Shown: positions 7,023 through 16,474 of the stretch, piece by piece
Layout of the letters: each line of letters opens with the position of its first letter
Numbering within the stretch: the stretch's first letter is position 1
Assembly (NCBI GenBank): GCA_964551015.1
Contig: CAZKBP010000030.1
Span: 1-64,000, forward strand
Source of the DNA: CAZKBP01 sp964551015
GTDB lineage: Bacteria; Bacteroidota; Bacteroidia; Cytophagales; Microscillaceae
Reading direction: 5' to 3'
Length of the DNA: 64,000 bases
Notes under the pieces: generated by a model
What the model was told of the DNA's origin: nothing
Seen by the model: only the letters and a program-made list of their open reading frames with translations
The model's database searches: none
Program-made: the position numbers and the translations under genes

Positions 7023-7592
7023 TTAGAGTTGCCCAAGCAACTGTTCCTTTTTGGTTTTAAATTCTTCTTCGGAGATGATCCCACTCTTTTTCAGCTCTAC
7101 CAGCTTATTGAGCTTCTCAAAGACTTGACCCTTAGAAGGTTCACTATCCTTTTTTTGAAGGTCAGAAGCATATTCTTTTCCCTTTTTGAATTCTTGTTCG
7201 TATTGCTGCTTAGCTTTGGAAAGATCAAAATCAAAGAGAGAACCGCCTGACTCAAAATGATTCATGAAAACCTGACCCATCGCGTAAGTAGAGCCTCCCG
7301 AGAGAATTACCATCGATACGCCACCTAAAATAGAACCTACCCCGGGGATAGATTTCACGAAGCTCGAACCTAAGCGAGCCAAAGTGCTTCCAGCAATGGC
7401 TGAAATCAGATGTTTGCCAGAACTCTCTTGGTAATCAGCTCCATAGAGCCGAGAAAGTTGCTTGAGCATATCTAATTGAACGGCAGTGACCGCGGCAATA
7501 TCCAAGACTGGAATCGGTACGGAACCTGCTCCCATTGCCCACATCACATGGTATTGTATAACTTCGTTGGCTTGTTCTTTCTTGACACTCAT
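7023..7592 (-). CDS. DUF697-like membrane protein with C-terminal SHOCT motif
   Basis: 189 residues. The first half (about 5-125) has the hydrophobic helical pattern of the DUF697/YcjF-type domain: WAMGAGSVPIPVLDIAAVTAVQ, then a G-rich helix pair around STLARLGSSFVKSIPGVGSILGG. A charged linker follows. The last 30 residues (LVELKKSGIISEEEFKTKK) form a SHOCT motif, a short helical oligomerisation element. No catalytic residues are seen. The gene sits beside a Ser/Thr kinase gene transcribed the same way, 144 bases apart. DUF697 proteins often accompany small GTPases, none of which is here. Function unknown. Confidence 0.7.
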   Translation of the reverse strand: MSVKKEQANEVIQYHVMWAMGAGSVPIPVLDIAAVTAVQLDMLKQLSRLYGADYQESSGKHLISAIAGSTLARLGSSFVKSIPGVGSILGGVSMVILSGGSTYAMGQVFMNHFESGGSLFDFDLSKAKQQYEQEFKKGKEYASDLQKKDSEPSKGQVFEKLNKLVELKKSGIISEEEFKTKKEQLLGQL

Positions 7593-7736
7593 GTATATGT
7601 AAATTTTTGATGATTGAAATGCGAATCCTTACAATAATACAAAATTCTCAGGAGAATTGGCTTAGATGTAGCAAGTTTCAGGTGATTGGTTATGTGCGCT
7701 AAGATCTGTGAATTTTGTTAAGAACCAGCCACAGTC

Positions 7737-9164
7737 TTAGCTCCTCACCCGATCAATGTAGTAAATCTTGAGATCAGGATCCAAGCGGATTTCGGTGGTG
7801 GTGCGTAGATTTTTCCAGTCTGCTGCTTCCTCGGTACGGTAGTAATATTTCATCGAAAAAACTACGATATGATTGCCCGCTTCGTCCTGGGTATAATCAA
7901 AGGTATCCCAATCAATTTCGTGCCGCTCTCCCGTGTATTTGTCCCAATAAATACGATAAGCAGCTTTTAAATCAGGAGCAAGAGAGCGATTTTCATTGCC
8001 AAAATAGTTTTCTAGTGAATCTTGGTAAAAACTCCTCAACTGGTCGAAATCGTGGGTTTCTACGGTTTGGTAAAAGTTAAGAACACGCTTGCGAAGCAAT
8101 GTTTCTTGCTCGCTGTAATCAGGCTCTATGATTTGATAAGGACGTAAAATACGAAAGTCGAAGGGGTTGAGTATCACGAATAAAGTAGCCCCCGTGAGCA
8201 ACACGAGAACCGTCAACGCAGTCCACAGGTAAGACCGTCGCCTCGTTTTTTTCCGATAAGTAGGCTCCGAGCTTGTCGGCTGATTTTGTGGAAAACTCGT
8301 CTTCTGAGATAAATCATTCATTTCACTGGGAGAGGTTAAGACACTCTGCGCCAGTAGAATTTGCTTAAATTCTCCACAACTTTGGAAGCGATCCTTGGGG
8401 TTTTTGGCAGTGGCTCGATCGATGATAGACTGCATACGCTCACTTACATTAGGATAAAAGTGCTTGGCTCTGGGCAAAAGATGATTGACAATCTGATCAT
8501 AAACTTCGTATTCGGTGGCTTGGGCGTGGTCATAAGGAGTTTTGCCCGTGAGCATCTGAAAAAGCGTAATGCCCAAGGCATAAACATCACTACGCCGATC
8601 TACTTCCTGTCCTTTTACCTGTTCAGGACTCATGTAGAGCACCGTTCCCATCCGAGTGCCGGCTTGGGTTAGGCTCTTGCTGCTGGCATCTCGGAGTTTA
8701 GCAATCCCGAAGTCAAGAATTTTCACTTCTTCATCAGGGGTAATAATTAAGTTGGAGGGTTTTATATCTCGGTGCACCACTCCCTGATTATGAGCATACT
8801 CGAAGCCATCTAGTATTTTGACAAAGAGACGCAAAGCACGATTTTCAGGAATAGGTCCAGATACTTTTTCTATGTATTCGTCCAAAGGTTTACCTTCCAC
8901 ATATTCCATAATCAGGTAAAGCCCTTGTGCGGTTTCTAAATAATCATAGAGGCTAACAATCTGAGGGTGCTTGAGGTGCGCCATCGTAGCGGCTTCATTT
9001 TTGAAGCGGGCTCGAATTTGGGCGTTGTTCACCAGATTTACATGTAGTGCTTTGATGGCGGCTCTGCGTGCCAGCTGGATATGCTCGGCCAGGTAGACAG
9101 TTCCCATTCCTCCTTCACCTAATTTGGCTAATATTCGATAATTTAAGATTTGCTCCCCGATCAT
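7737..9164 (-). CDS. membrane Ser/Thr protein kinase, PknB type
   Basis: 475 residues. The kinase domain (about 8-272) is complete: Gly loop LGEGGMG (15-21), Lys38, HRDIKPSN (131-138) with catalytic Asp133, DFG (151-153), then SPE and RSDVYALG. A Lys/Arg-rich segment precedes one membrane helix (about 312-332). About 140 residues follow outside the membrane, where a nuclear-transport-factor-2-like SnoaL pattern is possible (YQTVETHDFDQLRSFY). ATP-dependent phosphorylation of Ser/Thr is expected. It is a close paralogue of the kinase at 16.5-18.1 kb, sharing the MIGE-ILNYRI start. It lies apart from the PP2C/FHA cluster by about 7 kb. Confidence 0.9.
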   Translation of the reverse strand: MIGEQILNYRILAKLGEGGMGTVYLAEHIQLARRAAIKALHVNLVNNAQIRARFKNEAATMAHLKHPQIVSLYDYLETAQGLYLIMEYVEGKPLDEYIEKVSGPIPENRALRLFVKILDGFEYAHNQGVVHRDIKPSNLIITPDEEVKILDFGIAKLRDASSKSLTQAGTRMGTVLYMSPEQVKGQEVDRRSDVYALGITLFQMLTGKTPYDHAQATEYEVYDQIVNHLLPRAKHFYPNVSERMQSIIDRATAKNPKDRFQSCGEFKQILLAQSVLTSPSEMNDLSQKTSFPQNQPTSSEPTYRKKTRRRSYLWTALTVLVLLTGATLFVILNPFDFRILRPYQIIEPDYSEQETLLRKRVLNFYQTVETHDFDQLRSFYQDSLENYFGNENRSLAPDLKAAYRIYWDKYTGERHEIDWDTFDYTQDEAGNHIVVFSMKYYYRTEEAADWKNLRTTTEIRLDPDLKIYYIDRVRS

Positions 9165-9225
9165 TTTTGTTTCAAGTAGGTTATTGCAAATTTAAAAATA
9201 ATTCTGAAGCTAGCAGGCTCAAGAG

Positions 9226-9258
9226 AAAAAGAGAAGCCCACAACAGACTTCTCTTTTT
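9226..9258 (-). terminator. bidirectional-looking hairpin terminator
   Basis: AAAAAGAGAAG (9226-9236) pairs perfectly with CTTCTCTTTTT (9248-9258), loop of 11 bases. Located just after the stop of the DUF5689 lipoprotein gene (9296), it should end that leftward operon ahead of the kinase gene. Confidence 0.7.
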
Positions 9259-9295
9259 TCTTTGAAAAATTTATTGATTACACTTACATATGTAA

Positions 9296-11638
9296 TTAAG
9301 GGAAATCAATCTCATTGACATCTCGGAGAATCAATTGTGGGCCATTAAAAGTGGTAGCCAAGCCCGTCAAATTTCCTGTACCAGACGGTAAAACGGTATT
9401 TACCAAGTCTGTGAAGGCCGAACGGGTAAAAACAACGAAAGAACCCAAAGCTCCTGTAACCATGCGTGATTGATTGGAACCAAAAGTAAGTGCCCCGTCT
9501 GCTTCATCAAAGGAAACACTCTGAAGCGTGACCAATTGTGCTTCAAAATCTCCACTCAATAACTGCGTTACATTGATCACCTCAGGGCTTATGCTCAATC
9601 CCAAATTTGCCTCAGACGCGTTGGCGTTAGCGGTCTCGATTTGCAGAAGCTCATTAAACTCGGTAAAACTAGCTCCTTGTAGATTCACCTCGATCTGTGC
9701 ATCTCTGGCAAAATCGTGGTTGCCGCTAAAACGAATCACGATGGCGCCGCTTTCGTCCTGAATATAAAGATTACGTCCGGTAATACTTCCATTGTCTTTA
9801 TCAGAGGTTACTACGCCCTGAATTTTGATATTATCGGTGATATTGCTGGCTCCCCCATCGAAACGAGCGCGAACATCCGCGATAGACTCAGGGGTAGCCT
9901 CTCCACCGCCACCGTTGCCACAATCTTCACGTGCCCCCGAAAAATCTACATCGCTCGTGTTGCGAATAACGAGTTGCTCCCCGTTAAAGGTAGAAGCAAT
10001 TCCCACGATGGTTCCGTTACCCGTGGGTACGTTATCATCCGCAAAAGTAGCCTGCGAACGAGTAAAGATCGGTAGGTCATCAGTACAATTGGTCAGGGTT
10101 CTTCCTCCACTGTAGGTTCCAGTTTCGCTGTCAAATTGCACCCCACTCAATTGTACCAACTGCGCTTCAAAATTACCACTCAACACTTGGGTAATGGTTA
10201 CGGAGGCGGGAGTGGGCAGCGTACCATCACCTACTTTGGTGGCATTTCCATTGGGGATATTAGTGAGTTGTAATAGATCATTAAATTCACTAAGTTCTAT
10301 GTTCTGAATCGTGATTTCTACCTCATCACCCAACACAAAGCTATGTGCTCCTGTAAAACGAATGGCAATAGCACCGCTGGCATCTTGGATAAAGGCATTT
10401 TGGTCGGGAAGGTTCATAGAAGCACCGTCTGAGGTGATAACTCCTTGAATCTTAATATTATCACTCACGTTGGTTTCCGTACCCGTGAACAAAGCACGTA
10501 CATTCGCAATGGTTTCCAAAGTGGCGTCTCCACCGCCGCCGCCACCAGAAAGCCCGAGGTCATCACGGTTTCGGGGCACTAATTGTACATCACCCTGAAA
10601 TACGGAGGCATTACCCGTGATTGTAATTGCTCCGCTAGGAATTACATCATTAGCAAAAACGGCTGCATTGTTAATTCGAACAATCGTGGTGTTGGTTCCA
10701 TCCGTTACTTCACGGTTTTCTCCAGCACCAAAGGTCGTGCTGCCGTCAGCATCTACGAAAGTAACATTCTCTAAACTTATCAACTGGCTTTCAAAATCTC
10801 CAGAATTCAGTTCGGGGATCGTAACGACTTGTGGGCTGGGTGTAGTGGTGCCTGTACTAGTGGCGGCACTTAGAGGAACATTATTTACTTGCACCAAATC
10901 GTTGAATTGACTCAATTCCTGTCCAGTGATATCAATTTCTAGCTGATCGCCCAGTGCGAAGCTATGATCTGCTTCAAAACGGACAATGATACCCGCTGTG
11001 GCATCTTCGATGGCAATATTTCGGGAGTTGATATTTCCTCCACTGGCGTCGGAGGTAACCGTACCAGAGATGATAATATCAGTGCCTTGTACTTCTGCAT
11101 TTCCGGCGTTAAACTGACCACGGATGGCGCAGATGTTGGTAAAGCTACCATTGGTTTCTTCACAATCTGTATCTTCTTCGCAGCGTGGCCCAGTCATTTC
11201 CGCTACACCATCTAAGCTTTGAAGGCGGAGTTGTACGTTATTGTTAAAAGAGGAAGCAAGGGCAACGATGGCACCGTTTCCTCGGGGAAGTTCCTCATTA
11301 CTGAAGACATCGCCCGCATCGGTAAAGACCGTGGTCGTGTTGCCGTCGCAGTCGGCTAGGGTTCGGCTTCCATTGGCATTACTGTTGGTGCCATTGAATT
11401 GGGTTCCAACTGGTTCGTTAAACTGTACATTTTCAATTCTCACTACTTGTCCTTCAAAATTTCCAGTTTCTACCTCCGCGATAGTTACCGTGATGGGAAC
11501 AAGCGAAGGAGGCGGAGCTACATCGTCATCGTCATCACAGGCTGTAAACAGGGTTGTAGAGACCAGTCCCATGCATAGGAAAAACAAAATCTTAGCCCAT
11601 ACCCGCTGGGGCATTTTCTGATTCAAGATCGTCTTCAT
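9296..11638 (-). CDS. DUF5689 multi-repeat surface lipoprotein
   Basis: 780 residues. The signal ends in FTAC followed by DDDDD, the Bacteroidota lipoprotein pattern. The mature chain is built from about three full copies and one partial copy of a 170-190-residue unit. Each unit contains IKIQGVVTSD-type, YIQDESGAIVIRF-type and QIEVNLQGA-type strands and a conserved EFN-LLQ segment, typical of DUF5689 with an OB-fold-like beta barrel. Copies are joined by Gly-rich linkers (GGGGGG). It lies 100 bases downstream of a TonB receptor gene on the same strand, with a hairpin between them. A secreted nuclease is divergent from the receptor. I infer ligand capture at the cell surface, possibly nucleic acid; the fold assignment is by pattern. 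Confidence 0.8.
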   Translation of the reverse strand: MKTILNQKMPQRVWAKILFFLCMGLVSTTLFTACDDDDDVAPPPSLVPITVTIAEVETGNFEGQVVRIENVQFNEPVGTQFNGTNSNANGSRTLADCDGNTTTVFTDAGDVFSNEELPRGNGAIVALASSFNNNVQLRLQSLDGVAEMTGPRCEEDTDCEETNGSFTNICAIRGQFNAGNAEVQGTDIIISGTVTSDASGGNINSRNIAIEDATAGIIVRFEADHSFALGDQLEIDITGQELSQFNDLVQVNNVPLSAATSTGTTTPSPQVVTIPELNSGDFESQLISLENVTFVDADGSTTFGAGENREVTDGTNTTIVRINNAAVFANDVIPSGAITITGNASVFQGDVQLVPRNRDDLGLSGGGGGGDATLETIANVRALFTGTETNVSDNIKIQGVITSDGASMNLPDQNAFIQDASGAIAIRFTGAHSFVLGDEVEITIQNIELSEFNDLLQLTNIPNGNATKVGDGTLPTPASVTITQVLSGNFEAQLVQLSGVQFDSETGTYSGGRTLTNCTDDLPIFTRSQATFADDNVPTGNGTIVGIASTFNGEQLVIRNTSDVDFSGAREDCGNGGGGEATPESIADVRARFDGGASNITDNIKIQGVVTSDKDNGSITGRNLYIQDESGAIVIRFSGNHDFARDAQIEVNLQGASFTEFNELLQIETANANASEANLGLSISPEVINVTQLLSGDFEAQLVTLQSVSFDEADGALTFGSNQSRMVTGALGSFVVFTRSAFTDLVNTVLPSGTGNLTGLATTFNGPQLILRDVNEIDFP

Positions 11639-11694
11639 AAATCTAAATTTCTGGATGTTAAATTAAATGTGAATAAATTGGTTTTAGGAAATAG

Positions 11695-11725
11695 CTCTCG
11701 GCTGGTAGCAAGTACCAGTCGAGAG
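11695..11725 (-). promoter_or_regulatory. intercistronic hairpin in the receptor/lipoprotein operon
   Basis: A 13-bp stem (11695-11707 with 11713-11725, one G-U) with loop GCAAG sits between the TonB receptor stop and the DUF5689 start. It has no T run on the minus strand, so it is more likely an mRNA-stability or partial-termination element than a full terminator. Such hairpins often set a higher level of the upstream receptor or protect transcript ends. Confidence 0.5.
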
Positions 11726-11738
11726 CCGTATGATATAA

Positions 11739-14456
11739 TTAGCGAATATTAATGGTTGCACTGAGATAATAAGTTCTCCCAAAATAGTACTGCACAAAGG
11801 GAGAAGGATCGGGTGATAATTGGGTGGGGGTGCGCTGATTAGAGTCAATAATAAATTGATTATCCGTGATGTTATTAATGCTGGCGCGAAGATAAAGGAT
11901 CACATCACCAAATTTCCAAGATTTCCCTCCCCACACATCAAAAGTAAAAGCTGAAGGAAGCTTTTCAACCCGATTGAAGAAAGCTTCTTCACTGGTGCGG
12001 GTTTCGGGGTTGAAGTCCTGATAGAGGCGATCGTAATAGTTTCCACTGGCTCCCACGTACCAAAACTTGGGGTTACGATATTTAAGCGTAAGGGCAGATA
12101 AGGTCTGCGCGGCTCCTCCCACTTCTAGTCCATCAATGAAGACCGTCTGCGGGTCTACATCACTGGGATTATCCGTGACGGTATTATCCAAAACTTGTAA
12201 GCCAGGATCAGACAATACGATGGCATTGGCATTACCGTCCCAGGTCCAATCACCAATTGAGGCCATTCCTTCTAAGGTGAGCGTCGTGGTCAGCTTCGCC
12301 GTAAAATCTATCTCAATACCTTGATGGATGGCTCCCACGTCGGACATACGGAAATTCACAAAATCATTATAAGTTTCTGAGAAGAATCCTACTGTATACG
12401 CACGGTTTTGCCAGGAAGTGCGGTACAAATTGATATTCACCGCCAAACGAGCAGAACGATAGCCATAGCCTCCCTCCAGAGAGAAGATTTCTTCGTCATC
12501 TAAATCGCCACGGACAATATTGCTCACGCGATTATCTACAAAAGCATCTCGGAAGAAAGGAGCACGGGTGAAGAAGCCAGCGTTGGCAAAAACATTATGT
12601 CGTCCTGTAATGCGATAATTTGCTCCCGCTTTGACCGTAAAATTGTTAAAGGTAAAGGTTTCTGATTCACCCAAAGAGGTTTCTAGAAACTCTTCGTGCA
12701 AGAAATTCCCTTCGCGTTGGAAGCTACTGCGCACAAAATTTCCCGTAAGGAACAAGTCTACATTCTTAATGGTATATTCTCCTTGCAAGAAAGCACCTCC
12801 CCAGATGACCGTTCCGTCGTAATCATAGCCAATCCGATCTCCTTCTCGCTTGGGTGTGTTGCGAGGCTCTAAGAGATTGTTAAAGGGCTGCAAGTTGAAG
12901 CGTTCCTTATCAATCCAAAAGTCGCCTCCCAGCAGATTATCCAAGGTCTGATAATGAAAGCCTCGGTACCAGCGATAGTCCAGACCAGCGGTAATGCTAA
13001 AATCTTCGCTAATATCAGCATTGAGAGTACTAAGCGCACCAAACCAGTTGTGGTCATTCCGAGACTCTTGGATAATGTAATTGGAACGTGCGCCTTCTAC
13101 AGGTTCAAGGATGCCTGTTTCTGGGTTCTGTCGGAGTAAGCTCACGAAATTGGCTTGGTTTTCGGCGACCATTTCGTCCCAAGGAACTTGATATTCACTA
13201 GGATCCTCGAGCTGAGGGTCAAAGAAGCTTCTCACGGGTTGCGTGATTTCTGCGTCAGCCGTACGATTGATACTGGTTCCTCCCCCTCTACCCAGAGAAT
13301 AGTAAACAGAGGTACTAAGCGTTATATTATCTTTGATATCCCAATAGTGATTCAGCATCATCTTGGGTTTGTGATAGTTATTTTCATTGGAGGTGAGGAA
13401 TTCTCCATTCAGAGTACCCCAAGAAGGATTGAATCGCTTATCTCCTACTAGGTTATAAACTTCTAGTGTGGCACTGCGTCCACGACTGGTGGTTTGGGGA
13501 GCCCCAAAAGCAGTAAATACCAATTGATGATTTTTGCCAATACCCTTATAAGCAGAGACAAAGTAAGCCCAGGCATTGACATCTGTACCCTCTCGGAAGC
13601 CATCTCCTTGACGGGTAGAACCCGATACGGTTACGGCCCAGTCGCCTTTCATCAATCCGGTAGAAGCAGTCAGCATAACACGATCTTCCCAAGAGCGATT
13701 GGCACGGGAATAAGTCAGTCGCACTCCTTTTCTTTGTTCTGTGGGTTTGGTAATGATATTAATGGTTCCCCCCACGGCACTGACGGCTAGTTTAGTAACG
13801 CCTAATCCTCTTTGTACCTGCTGATTGCGTGTTACGTCGTTCAGTCCTCCCCAGTTAGACCAAAAGACACGGCCATTCTCCATATCATTGACAGGGATGC
13901 CATTGATGAGTACGGCGGTATTCTCCGAACCAAAGCCTCGGATTCTCACTTGGGCATCTCCAAAGCTCCCTCCTACTGTATTTACAAACACTCCTGGAGT
14001 GGATTTGAGTATTTCGGGAAATTCTTGGGCGCCCAAGCGTTCTTCTATTTCCTGCGCGGTGATGGTAGAAATGGGCGTAGGAGCTTGTCGTTTTGCGTCT
14101 ACGATATTAGCAAAGACCTCGATCTCATCCAGCCCGATGTTGTCTTCCTCGAGGCTGACATTCCCTAAGTTGCTGGTTCTTCCCGCAATTACTTGTACGG
14201 TAGTGGTGTAGCGACGATAGCCTACGAACGAAAAAATCAGGGTTTGCAAACCTGAATTCAAATTGCTAATCTGAAAATTTCCTTGAATATCCGTGACTGC
14301 GCCTTGGGAACTTCCTTGCACTTGTATCGAGACTCCTGTAAGTGGCTCACCATCGGTCTGATTCAGGACTTTTCCTTGAATTGCACCTGTATTTTCTTGG
14401 GCATAGCTTGTAGATAACAGGCTGATTAATAAAATAATAAGGTAAGTTTTTCGCAT
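11739..14456 (-). CDS. TonB-dependent outer-membrane receptor
   Basis: 905 residues. A signal peptide (1-19, ending TSYAQ) is followed by a carboxypeptidase-regulatory-like domain (about 24-105, IQGKVLNQTDGEPLTGVSI). A plug (about 120-235, with the conserved STPGVFVN, IRGFG and GGTINIITK stretches) comes next, then a 22-strand-type barrel ending in a Tyr-rich strand and IR. Energised transport of a bulky ligand across the outer membrane is expected. Its partner is the DUF5689 lipoprotein downstream, an arrangement resembling SusCD-type pairs although the receptor is not a classic SusC. The minus-strand element TACTTTTG (14484-14477) just before the ATG fits a Bacteroidota -7 box, giving a very short untranslated leader. 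Confidence 0.9.
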   Translation of the reverse strand: MRKTYLIILLISLLSTSYAQENTGAIQGKVLNQTDGEPLTGVSIQVQGSSQGAVTDIQGNFQISNLNSGLQTLIFSFVGYRRYTTTVQVIAGRTSNLGNVSLEEDNIGLDEIEVFANIVDAKRQAPTPISTITAQEIEERLGAQEFPEILKSTPGVFVNTVGGSFGDAQVRIRGFGSENTAVLINGIPVNDMENGRVFWSNWGGLNDVTRNQQVQRGLGVTKLAVSAVGGTINIITKPTEQRKGVRLTYSRANRSWEDRVMLTASTGLMKGDWAVTVSGSTRQGDGFREGTDVNAWAYFVSAYKGIGKNHQLVFTAFGAPQTTSRGRSATLEVYNLVGDKRFNPSWGTLNGEFLTSNENNYHKPKMMLNHYWDIKDNITLSTSVYYSLGRGGGTSINRTADAEITQPVRSFFDPQLEDPSEYQVPWDEMVAENQANFVSLLRQNPETGILEPVEGARSNYIIQESRNDHNWFGALSTLNADISEDFSITAGLDYRWYRGFHYQTLDNLLGGDFWIDKERFNLQPFNNLLEPRNTPKREGDRIGYDYDGTVIWGGAFLQGEYTIKNVDLFLTGNFVRSSFQREGNFLHEEFLETSLGESETFTFNNFTVKAGANYRITGRHNVFANAGFFTRAPFFRDAFVDNRVSNIVRGDLDDEEIFSLEGGYGYRSARLAVNINLYRTSWQNRAYTVGFFSETYNDFVNFRMSDVGAIHQGIEIDFTAKLTTTLTLEGMASIGDWTWDGNANAIVLSDPGLQVLDNTVTDNPSDVDPQTVFIDGLEVGGAAQTLSALTLKYRNPKFWYVGASGNYYDRLYQDFNPETRTSEEAFFNRVEKLPSAFTFDVWGGKSWKFGDVILYLRASINNITDNQFIIDSNQRTPTQLSPDPSPFVQYYFGRTYYLSATINIR

Positions 14457-14476
14457 AGAGTTTGATTTTTGGATGA

Positions 14477-14484
14477 CAAAAGTA
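14477..14484 (-). promoter_or_regulatory. -7 element for the TonB receptor operon
   Basis: TACTTTTG read on the minus strand from 14484 matches TANNTTTG. The ATG is about 20 bases downstream. The -33 partner is weak (TTAG rather than TTTG at 18 bases), so regulation by an activator is conceivable. Confidence 0.4.
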
Positions 14485-14627
14485 CCTATTCTGGATACAG
14501 AGCTAATAGTTAAGCGTATTAAGAAAACATTAATTTTAATAATTCTTCAAGATCGTAGCATCTCTGTACTATTATTGCAGAATAGACGTTACGATTATCT
14601 ACACCAGTTTGAAAAATTGAACAAAGT

Positions 14628-15689
14628 ATGAAAAGAGTCTTTTTTGTAGTATGGTTGCTGTCGGGTTGGGCTATACAAATTTCTTACCTAAAGGCGCAGT
14701 CATCCGAAAATTATCAAGTCGCAGGTATTGCTTTTTATAATCTAGAGAATTTATTCGATACGATTCGTGATCCTAATATCAGAGACAGCGAGTTTTTGCC
14801 CGAGGGAGATAAAAATTGGACAGGAGCCCGCTATCAAGAAAAACTGAATCATTTGGCCAAAGTAATTACTAATATCGGGCGAGAAGTTGGATTAGATGGC
14901 CCGCTCCTCCTTGGCGTAGCCGAAGTGGAAAATCGTAGGGTTCTAGAAGATCTATGTAAGACGGAGATTTTGACGGGCAAGAATTACCAAATTATTCATC
15001 AGGACTCGCCCGACAGGCGGGGCATCGATGTAGCCTTCCTTTATCGTGGAAATTACTTCCGCCCGATTGCTTTCCAAAGTCATCGCCTGCAATTGAAAGA
15101 CCAAGCTGATTTCAAAACCAGAGATCAATTGGTAGTAAGCGGAATCTTGGATCGCGACACGCTTCACGTGGTAGTGAATCATTGGCCATCTCGTTCGGGG
15201 GGAGAAAAGAGAAGCGAACCTCGGCGTCTGGAAGCAGCCGCGCTCAGTCGGCATATTTGTGATTCTATCTACCAGCTCCACCCAGAAGCAAAGATTTTGG
15301 TGATGGGCGATTTCAATGATGACCCTAGTAATGAAAGTATCAGAAAAGTCATGAGAGCAGGAGGCAAAAGCCAAGGCTTAGCCGCTGGGGATTTTTTCAA
15401 CCCCATGTTCGAGATGCACAAAAAAGGCTACGGAACCCTGGCTTATCGTGATAATTGGCAGATTTTTGATCAAATCTTGCTTTCGGATGCCTTGGTAGAC
15501 GAGCAAGATCAAGGCTATGTTTATCTGCCCGGCTCGGCTCAGGTTTTCGCGCCTTCTTGGCTCAAACAGAGTGAGGGGCGTTTTCGGGGTTATCCTTTCA
15601 GGACTTATGTAGGCAGCAACTACAAGGGCGGCTATAGTGATCACTTCCCCGTTTATTTACTTCTACGAAGTAGTGCGGCTCGGGACTAA
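14628..15689 (+). CDS. secreted endonuclease/exonuclease/phosphatase family protein
   Basis: 353 residues with a signal peptide (about 1-24, ending LKAQ), so exported. The EEP fold motifs are in order: FYNLENLFDT near the start, GVAEVEN with the metal-binding Glu, DRRGIDVAFLY, NHWPSR with the catalytic His, MGDFNDDP, and a final YSDHFPV. The family cleaves phosphodiester bonds in DNA, RNA, inositol phosphates or lipids. Divergent transcription from the TonB receptor/DUF5689 operon, with 171 bases between the starts, suggests shared control. The same set recurs in Bacteroidota next to one another, which favours nucleic-acid or organic-phosphate scavenging; that role is inference. Confidence 0.85.
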   Translation: MKRVFFVVWLLSGWAIQISYLKAQSSENYQVAGIAFYNLENLFDTIRDPNIRDSEFLPEGDKNWTGARYQEKLNHLAKVITNIGREVGLDGPLLLGVAEVENRRVLEDLCKTEILTGKNYQIIHQDSPDRRGIDVAFLYRGNYFRPIAFQSHRLQLKDQADFKTRDQLVVSGILDRDTLHVVVNHWPSRSGGEKRSEPRRLEAAALSRHICDSIYQLHPEAKILVMGDFNDDPSNESIRKVMRAGGKSQGLAAGDFFNPMFEMHKKGYGTLAYRDNWQIFDQILLSDALVDEQDQGYVYLPGSAQVFAPSWLKQSEGRFRGYPFRTYVGSNYKGGYSDHFPVYLLLRSSAARD

Positions 15690-15803
15690 TGTTATTTTAT
15701 TGCAAAGATTGAAGCATCTATTCGCCAAAGGCTTTCGTAATAAAAGATGAGCCTTCTCGATGGGTACGATATTTCTTAGCTCAGAGGGTTATAGGCTGCC
15801 AGT

Positions 15804-15837
15804 TTTGGCATTTATCAAATTATTTTAACTACTTTTG
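15804..15837 (+). promoter_or_regulatory. Bacteroidota-type promoter
   Basis: TTTG at 15804-15807 and TACTTTTG at 15830-15837 with a 22-base spacer, 35 bases before the ATG of the small lipoprotein gene. The -7 box is a perfect TANNTTTG match; the spacer is slightly long. Confidence 0.5.
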
Positions 15838-15872
15838 CCCAAGTAATTCCTATTATTCATAATCTTAAAACT

Positions 15873-16307
15873 ATGAAAAAACTATTTCGTGTTCTACTCC
15901 TTTTAACCTTTTCCAGTGCTTTTCTAATGACCAGCTGTGGTGATGATGGTGGTGGTGATGTAGACGTTAATCCTTTGAACGAAGGTATTCAAGGTACATG
16001 GTCAGGGACAGTTGATCCAAACAACGCTTTCATTTCAAGCTTTAGTATCACTTTTGATGCTTCTGACATAGCCAGTACCACCGGTAATGTATCCATCACG
16101 ATTAATGGAACAACCGTGAACGGAACTTACACCATCACCAATTCTAGTACCACCAACGGTAGCATCCAGACCACAGTTACTTTTGAGAATGGTACAGTTT
16201 TGCTAGTATCGGTTAACGTGAGTGGTAATAACTTGACTTTTACTTCCGATATCAACGATAACAAAGAAATTCCTACGACTTACGATTTCACTCTTACCCG
16301 ACAGTAG
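15873..16307 (+). CDS. small lipoprotein, lipocalin-like beta-rich
   Basis: 144 residues. The signal ends in the lipobox MTSC followed by GDDGGGD, a typical flexible acidic tether. The mature part begins with IQGTWSGTV and is almost wholly alternating beta strands rich in Thr, Ser and Asn (NGTTVNGTYTI, NNLTFTSDI), as seen in lipocalin-like Bacteroidota lipoproteins of unknown ligand. It stands alone with its own promoter and a shared terminator. No catalytic residues are visible. Confidence 0.65.
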   Translation: MKKLFRVLLLLTFSSAFLMTSCGDDGGGDVDVNPLNEGIQGTWSGTVDPNNAFISSFSITFDASDIASTTGNVSITINGTTVNGTYTITNSSTTNGSIQTTVTFENGTVLLVSVNVSGNNLTFTSDINDNKEIPTTYDFTLTRQ

Positions 16308-16395
16308 ACAAACAAACAACCTATTTTGTCTTTCTCTACGGTAAGCCATACAATTGCTCATTTTTAAAAGTGTTCTATAAATTTGAGCATAAAGT

Positions 16396-16435
16396 ACAAA
16401 AAATCTTTCTCCATCCGTGTAGAAAGATTTTTTGT
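16396..16435. terminator. bidirectional terminator
   Basis: A perfect 15-bp stem (16396-16410 with 16421-16435) with A-rich and T-rich flanks and a 10-base loop lies between the convergent lipoprotein and kinase genes. Each strand gets a T tract after the GC part. Confidence 0.85.
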
Positions 16436-16474
16436 GTTTAAAACATCTCGTCAGAATAAAGGAGTGGATTGGTC

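Noticed and set aside
11739..14456. canonical SusC with SusD partner
   Set aside because: The downstream lipoprotein has DUF5689 repeats and no SusD TPR-like fold, and the receptor lacks a full SusC length.
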